51,839 nucleotides of DNA, taken from contig JARSSM010000002.1 in assembly GCA_029624735.1 (NCBI GenBank), forward strand, positions 1-51,839, written 5' to 3'. The translations under genes were made by a program, and so were the position numbers. The notes under the pieces were generated by a model that worked only from the letters and a program-made list of their open reading frames with translations, had not been told where the DNA came from and did no database searches. Positions 47,380-51,839 of the stretch are shown here, piece after piece. How positions within the stretch are numbered: position 1 is the first letter of the stretch; each line of letters opens with the position of its first letter. The stretch is from Defluviicoccus sp. (GTDB lineage Bacteria; Pseudomonadota; Alphaproteobacteria; Rhodospirillales; Defluviicoccaceae).

Positions 47380-49014
47380 ATGGACCGCGAAACAATGGAG
47401 TTTGATGTCGTCATTGTCGGCGGCGGACCATCAGGCCTGAGCGCCGCCATCCGCCTGAAGCAGTTGGCGGCGGAGCGCGAGCACGAGCTGTCCGTGTGCC
47501 TGATCGAGAAGGGCTCCGAGATCGGTGCCCACATCCTGTCGGGCGCGGTCATCGAGCCGCGGGCGCTGAACGAGCTGATCCCCGACTGGCGGGAGAAGGA
47601 CGCGCCGCTCAAGACCCCGGCAACGGACGACAACTTCTTGTTCCTGACCAAGACGCGCGCGATCCGGCTGCCGACGCCGCCGCAGATGCACAACGAGGGG
47701 AATTACATCGTCAGCCTTGGCAATCTATGCCGCTGGTTGGGGAGCGAGGCCGAAGCCCTCGGGGTCGAGATCTACCCCGGTTTTGCGGCTGCTGAAGTGC
47801 TGTACGACGAGAACGGCCGGGTCGTCGGCGTCGCGACAGGCGACATGGGCGTCGGCCGCGAAGGCGAGCCGACAGCCAACTTCCAACGCGGGGTCGAGCT
47901 GCGCGCCCGCTACACGATCTTCGCCGAAGGCTGCCGCGGCTCGCTAACCAAGATGCTGGAAGCCCGCTTCAACCTGCGCGACGGCGTACAGCCGCAAGCC
48001 TACGGCATCGGCATCAAGGAATTGTGGGAGGTCGATCCGGCCAATCACAAGCCTGGCAAGATCGTGCACACCGTCGGCTGGCCGATGGACGCGCGAACCT
48101 ACGGCGGTTCGTTCCTCTACCACCTCGAGGACAACCAGGTCGCGGTCGGCTTCGTAATCGCGCTTGATTATGAGAATCCGCATCTGTCACCGTTTGACGA
48201 GATGCAGCGCTTCAAGCTGCATCCGGCGATCCGCCCCACCTTCGAGGGCGGCCGTAGAATTGCCTACGGCGCCCGCGCTCTTGCCGAGGGCGGCTGGCAA
48301 GCGATCCCGAAGCTGGTGTTTCCGGGTGGCGCGCTGATCGGCGATACCGCCGGATTCCTCAACGTCCCGAAGATCAAGGGCACGCATACGGCAATGAAAT
48401 CGGGCATCATCTGCGCCGAGCAGATGTTTGCCGCCTTGACGGCGGACGCGCCGCCAGATGTGGTCGAGGCCTACCCGCAAGCGCTGAAGGACTCCTGGAT
48501 GTGGCAGGAGCTGCGGACGGTGCGAAACATCCGCCCGTCGTTTCACAGCGGGCTGTGGGCAGGGATCGCCTACTCTGCCGTCGATACCTACCTGCTGCGC
48601 GGGCGGGCGCCTTGGACCTTCAAGCACAAGGAGGACCACGCGCAATTGAAGCCGGCGAGCGCCTGCCCACCCATCGTTTATCCGAAGCCGGACGGCGTGA
48701 TCACTTTCGATAAGCTGTCCTCGGTGTTCCTGGCGAGCACCAACCACGAGGAAGACCAGCCGATCCACCTCCGGCTGACAAACCCGGAGGTCGCGGTTGC
48801 GACCAACCTCGCTCTCTACGATGGTCCGGAGGCACGCTATTGCCCGGCCGGCGTCTACGAGTTTGTCGACGACGCCGCCAGCGGCGGCAAGCGGTTGCAA
48901 ATCAACGCCCAGAACTGCGTCCACTGCAAGACCTGCGACATCAAAGACCCGACCCAGAACATCACCTGGACCGTGCCTGAGGGCGGCGGTGGACCGAACT
49001 ACCCCAACATGTAG
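47380..49014 (+). CDS. Electron transfer flavoprotein-ubiquinone oxidoreductase
   Basis: A 544-residue FAD and [4Fe-4S] enzyme that passes electrons from ETF (fed by acyl-CoA and other dehydrogenases) to ubiquinone at the membrane. The FAD dinucleotide motif VVIVGGGPSGLSAAIRL is near the start. The quinone-binding part includes GIGIKELWEVDP and IGDTAGFLNVPKIKGTHTAMKSG. The C-terminal cluster has Cys in RYCPAGVYE and NCVHCKTCDIKDP. Length equals the bacterial family. ATG 47380 follows GGAGAGG. The TPR gene starts 12 bases after the stop. Confidence 0.97.
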   Translation: MDRETMEFDVVIVGGGPSGLSAAIRLKQLAAEREHELSVCLIEKGSEIGAHILSGAVIEPRALNELIPDWREKDAPLKTPATDDNFLFLTKTRAIRLPTPPQMHNEGNYIVSLGNLCRWLGSEAEALGVEIYPGFAAAEVLYDENGRVVGVATGDMGVGREGEPTANFQRGVELRARYTIFAEGCRGSLTKMLEARFNLRDGVQPQAYGIGIKELWEVDPANHKPGKIVHTVGWPMDARTYGGSFLYHLEDNQVAVGFVIALDYENPHLSPFDEMQRFKLHPAIRPTFEGGRRIAYGARALAEGGWQAIPKLVFPGGALIGDTAGFLNVPKIKGTHTAMKSGIICAEQMFAALTADAPPDVVEAYPQALKDSWMWQELRTVRNIRPSFHSGLWAGIAYSAVDTYLLRGRAPWTFKHKEDHAQLKPASACPPIVYPKPDGVITFDKLSSVFLASTNHEEDQPIHLRLTNPEVAVATNLALYDGPEARYCPAGVYEFVDDAASGGKRLQINAQNCVHCKTCDIKDPTQNITWTVPEGGGGPNYPNM

Positions 49015-49026
49015 GCAGAAGCCTTG

Positions 49027-50757
49027 ATGCGCTTTCTTGATGTCCTCATCCTGCCGCTGCGCCGGCGCATCGGTGTGTTGCTGCTGGGCTTAGTGCTCGC
49101 TGCTGCCGCCTGCGCGGCCAACCGCGTCGAGGCCCCGGCGCTGATCGCGCCCGGTCAAACCCTCACCGGCAATTATCTCGCCGCCCGGCACGCGCGCGCC
49201 CAGAACGACGAGGCAGCGGCGGCCGATTTTCTGCGCGCCGCGATTGCTCTGGCGCCGGACGATAGCCTACTCCTGGGCCGGACTTTCTTCGTCCTTGTTC
49301 TGGACGGCCAGGTCAACGACGCGGTGCCGCTCGCCCGTCGCTACGTCGATTCGAGCCCGGACAAGAGTGGGCTCGCCCGGCTCCTGCTGGCGGTCGAGGA
49401 CGTTCGCACCGGCCGTCTGGCAGAAGCCAAGCGGCATCTGGAGATCCTGGCGCAGGACGACTCGTTCTCCTATCTCGGTCCGGTGCTAACCGCCTGGGCC
49501 CTGCAGGGGATGGGCGAGACTGACCAAGCGTTGGCTGCTCTCTCTGCGCTTTCGGACGGCGGCGGCGCCAACCTCGCGTACCTGCATGCGGCATGGATCA
49601 ACGATCTGGCGGGGCGGCCGGCGGCTGCCGCGGCTAGCCTGCAGTCGGTTCTCGAAGAGCACAATCAGCCGTGGCTGCGACTAGTTGAGCTTGGCGGCGA
49701 GGTCTTCGTCCGAGCCGGTCAGAGCCAGAAGGCGCGGGCGCTCTATGAGCAGTATCAGCAGCGCAACCCGGGTTCACGCATCAAGCCGCCCGTCATCGTC
49801 GCAATCGATTCCGGAGCACAGCCGACGCGCGAGATCCGCACCGCGGCCGACGGCATGGCAGAAGCGCTTCTGGACGGCGCTGGCATTCTTGGCCGTCAGA
49901 ACAACCCAGACACAGCCCTTTACCTCGCCAGGCTAGGGCTGCATCTGCGAGCTGACTTGCCACCTTTGCAGATGATGGTGGGCGATCTGCTGGAGGACCG
50001 CGGCCGCTATCAGGATGCCAACCGCGTTTACGCCGGCATCGACAAGGCCTCGCCGTTCTCGCCCTCGGCACGGCTGGCGGTGGCCCGCAACCTCGATCAG
50101 ATGGACCGCTTCGATGAGGCGAAGGACATCCTTGCCACCCTCTCGCAGGAGGATCCCAGCGACATTGACGCGCTGAGCACGCTCGCGGACATGCTGCGTA
50201 AGCGCGAACGGTTTGCCGACGCCGTCGCCGCGTACGATGCCACCTTCCTGCGCATCGGACCGCCGCAGCCTTACCACTGGCGGCTTTTGTACGCACGCGG
50301 GATCGCCCTTGAACGGGCGAAGAACTGGGAGAGGGCCGAGGCCGATTTCTTGAAGGCGCTCGAGTTCGAGCCGGAACAGCCGTTCGTCCTCAACTATCTC
50401 GGCTATTCGTGGGTCGAGCAGGGGCGCAATCTCACCGAGGCCGAGCGGATGATCCGCAAGGCCGTCGAACTGCGACCGCGCGACGGCTACATCGTCGACA
50501 GCTTGGGATGGGTGTTGTACCGCCTCGGCCGCAATCAGGAAGCAGTGCCGCATCTCGAGCGGGCGGTCGAACTGCGGCCTGAAGATCCAGTCATCAACGA
50601 TCATCTGGGCGACGCTTACTGGTCGGTCGGCCGCCAGCGCGAAGCCCGCTTCCAGTGGCAAACGGCGCTTGCGTTGAAGCCGGACGCCGAGGTGCGCGCG
50701 GCGATTGAGGCCAAGTTGCGCCAGGGCCTGATCCGCGAAGCCAACGCCACGCCGTGA
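49027..50757 (+). CDS. TPR-repeat lipoprotein preceding ispE
   Basis: A 576-residue protein with a membrane-targeting N-terminus (RRRIGVLLLGLVLAAAAC); C29 is a possible lipid site. It is followed by many tetratricopeptide repeats; the clearest are in the C-terminal third (ERAEADFLKALEFEPEQPFVL, then TEAERMIRKAVELRPRDGY and EAVPHLERAVELRPEDPV). TPR arrays bind other proteins; relatives at this locus are common in alphaproteobacteria, usually just before ispE, and are uncharacterised. ATG 49027 is preferred over the adjacent in-frame TTG 49024. Its stop overlaps the ispE start by four bases (GTGA). Confidence 0.88.
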   Translation: MRFLDVLILPLRRRIGVLLLGLVLAAAACAANRVEAPALIAPGQTLTGNYLAARHARAQNDEAAAADFLRAAIALAPDDSLLLGRTFFVLVLDGQVNDAVPLARRYVDSSPDKSGLARLLLAVEDVRTGRLAEAKRHLEILAQDDSFSYLGPVLTAWALQGMGETDQALAALSALSDGGGANLAYLHAAWINDLAGRPAAAAASLQSVLEEHNQPWLRLVELGGEVFVRAGQSQKARALYEQYQQRNPGSRIKPPVIVAIDSGAQPTREIRTAADGMAEALLDGAGILGRQNNPDTALYLARLGLHLRADLPPLQMMVGDLLEDRGRYQDANRVYAGIDKASPFSPSARLAVARNLDQMDRFDEAKDILATLSQEDPSDIDALSTLADMLRKRERFADAVAAYDATFLRIGPPQPYHWRLLYARGIALERAKNWERAEADFLKALEFEPEQPFVLNYLGYSWVEQGRNLTEAERMIRKAVELRPRDGYIVDSLGWVLYRLGRNQEAVPHLERAVELRPEDPVINDHLGDAYWSVGRQREARFQWQTALALKPDAEVRAAIEAKLRQGLIREANATP

Positions 50758-51674
50758 AGGCTACGGAACAACTCACCACGATGCTTGCCGCCGCCGCGCC
50801 GCCGGTTGCCGTCGAAGCACCGGCCAAGATCAACCTCTACCTGCACGTGGTCGGCCGCCGCGCCGACGGCTACCACCTTCTGGATTCGCTCGCGGCCTTC
50901 GCTGGCATCGGCGACACCGTCGAGGCTGCGCCGGCCAAAGCGCTTGGCCTTAGCATCGACGGCCCGTTTGCACACGACCTCGGCGACGGTGAGGACAACC
51001 TTGTCCTCAGGGCCGCACACGCACTTGCCGCTGCCTCAGGCCGGCAGGCGGCTGCACGGATTCACCTCACCAAACGGCTCCCCGTCGCGTCGGGCATCGG
51101 CGGCGGCTCAGCCGATGCCGCGGCAACGCTGCATGTGCTGGCGCGGCTGTGGCGGCTCGATTTCGGACCCGCCGCGCTCGCCGCGATCGGCCTTGCGCTT
51201 GGCGCCGACGTACCGGTCTGCGTCTATGGCCGCAGCGCGTTCTTCGCCGGCATTGGCGAGATCGTTACGCCCGCCCCTGCCCTGCCGCCGGCTTGGCTTG
51301 TATTGACAAATCCGGGCATCGCACTCGCCACGCCGCATGTCTTCAAGGCGCGCAGCGGCAGTTTCTCCGGGCCGGGCCGCTTCGAGGCCGTACCCGCCAA
51401 CGCGGCCGAACTCGCCACCGTATTAAGGCTTCGTGGTAACGACCTGACGGTGGCGGCGATCCAGCTCGCGCCGGTGATCGGCACAGTCCTGGCCGAACTT
51501 GAGGCCTTGCCGGGCGCGCTTCTGACGCGGATGAGCGGCTCCGGGGCCACCTGTTTCGCCCTGTTCGCCGAGCAAGCAGCGGCGGAGACGGCGGCTGAGA
51601 GGTTGCGGACGCGGCAGCCCGGCTGGTGGGTGGTGGCGGCGCCGCTGCTTGCGAACGCGCCCCCAACCGGCTAA
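50754..51674 (+). CDS. ispE: 4-Diphosphocytidyl-2-C-methyl-D-erythritol kinase
   Basis: A 306-residue GHMP kinase of the MEP isoprenoid pathway that phosphorylates CDP-methylerythritol. K25 in PAKINLYLHV, the phosphate-binding PVASGIGGGSADAA (110-123) and GADVPVCVYG with its catalytic Asp are present; the C-terminal MSGSGATCFALF motif is intact. The GTG 50754 start gives a roughly 15-residue N-extension; the GTGA overlap with the TPR gene suggests coupled translation. Confidence 0.96.
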   Translation: MKATEQLTTMLAAAAPPVAVEAPAKINLYLHVVGRRADGYHLLDSLAAFAGIGDTVEAAPAKALGLSIDGPFAHDLGDGEDNLVLRAAHALAAASGRQAAARIHLTKRLPVASGIGGGSADAAATLHVLARLWRLDFGPAALAAIGLALGADVPVCVYGRSAFFAGIGEIVTPAPALPPAWLVLTNPGIALATPHVFKARSGSFSGPGRFEAVPANAAELATVLRLRGNDLTVAAIQLAPVIGTVLAELEALPGALLTRMSGSGATCFALFAEQAAAETAAERLRTRQPGWWVVAAPLLANAPPTG

Positions 51675-51709
51675 CGTCCGCAGCAGCGGCACCGTTCCGT
51701 GCCGATCTT

Positions 51710-51783
51710 TGGGGCGTGGCCAAGCGGTAAGGCAACGGACTTTGGATCCGTGACCGGAGGTTCGAATCCTCCCGCCCCAGCCA
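51710..51783 (+). tRNA. tRNA-Gln (anticodon TTG)
   Basis: A full cloverleaf reads from sequence: acceptor TGGGGCG pairs with CGCCCCA, followed by discriminator G and encoded CCA. The D arm contains AGCGGTAAGG. The anticodon stem ACGGA/TCCGT frames loop CTTTGGA, giving anticodon TTG. The T arm is GGAGG-TTCGAAT-CCTCC. It starts 36 bases after the ispE stop; no clear terminator follows before the window end. Confidence 0.97.
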
Positions 51784-51839
51784 GTGCTGTGACCCCCGGG
51801 TTTTCCTCCAGATGAGGTTAGAGTCCGGCCCGAAGGAAG

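Overview
The window is a compact, GC-rich (mid-60s %), densely coded bacterial chromosome segment. The order hrcA-grpE next to rph-rdgB, the dnaK-dnaJ-dapB run, a DUF2244 protein beside nth and dapB, a TPR lipoprotein followed by ispE, an ETF-ubiquinone oxidoreductase next to a family-4 uracil-DNA glycosylase, and an RLAN/ATP-grasp protein together suggest an alphaproteobacterium, most likely Rhodospirillales. This is inference from gene content and synteny; no 16S or other marker lies in the window. About 47 protein genes, one SUMF1-type pseudogene and one tRNA-Gln(TTG) are supported. There is no phage, integron, CRISPR or rRNA. The only mobile-element traces are a palindromic REP/MITE-like repeat and a short IS-end-like direct repeat at the left edge.

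Layout. 1-680: IS-end-like repeats, REP-like palindrome and a broken formylglycine-generating-enzyme-family gene. 0.7-6.6 kb (minus): macrodomain hydrolase, P2-type cation ATPase, then a PfkB kinase-AmpG pair joined by an ATGA overlap. 6.7-8.6 kb (plus): EI24 membrane protein, bactofilin and a small lipoprotein. 8.6-10.7 kb: nth (minus), DUF2244 (plus), dapB (minus). 10.8-16.9 kb: heat-shock block dnaK-dnaJ and hrcA-grpE (minus), with a DUF1848 gene (plus) between them. 17-18.5 kb: rph and rdgB (plus). 18.4-24.3 kb (minus): DUF2189 membrane protein, ABC-F ATPase, hybrid PAS histidine kinase with a lone receiver protein. 24.5-28.6 kb: glucokinase (plus), TRAP permease pair (minus), beta-carbonic anhydrase (minus). 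28.8-32.7 kb (plus): DevC/DevA/DevB-like three-gene exporter plus a membrane protein. 32.7-34.3 kb: unknown protein and exported rubredoxin (minus), secreted hypothetical (plus). 34.4-37.1 kb: GH17-GT2 beta-glucan synthase with a clear terminator. 37.4-38.8 kb: four small genes, including a 69-residue HisKA-like protein that lacks the phospho-histidine. 39-43.9 kb (plus): NSS-family transporter, YgfZ, GNAT acetyltransferase and RLAN/RimK-like ATP-grasp ligase. 43.9-47.2 kb (minus): UDG, lytic transglycosylase, MoaB. 47.4-51.8 kb (plus): ETF-QO, TPR lipoprotein, ispE and tRNA-Gln.

Most of the window is housekeeping. The envelope theme is strong: AmpG, bactofilin, lytic transglycosylase, glucan synthase, DevBCA-like exporter and several lipoproteins. 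The parts most worth a second look are the GNAT / 20-codon ORF / RLAN ATP-grasp locus, the isolated HisKA-like mini-protein with His replaced by Gln, the Tat-type rubredoxin with a CX4C first cysteine pair and a same-frame downstream partner, and the DUF1848 protein with a C-terminal CX3CX2C cluster motif. No complete new defence or mobile system was recognised.
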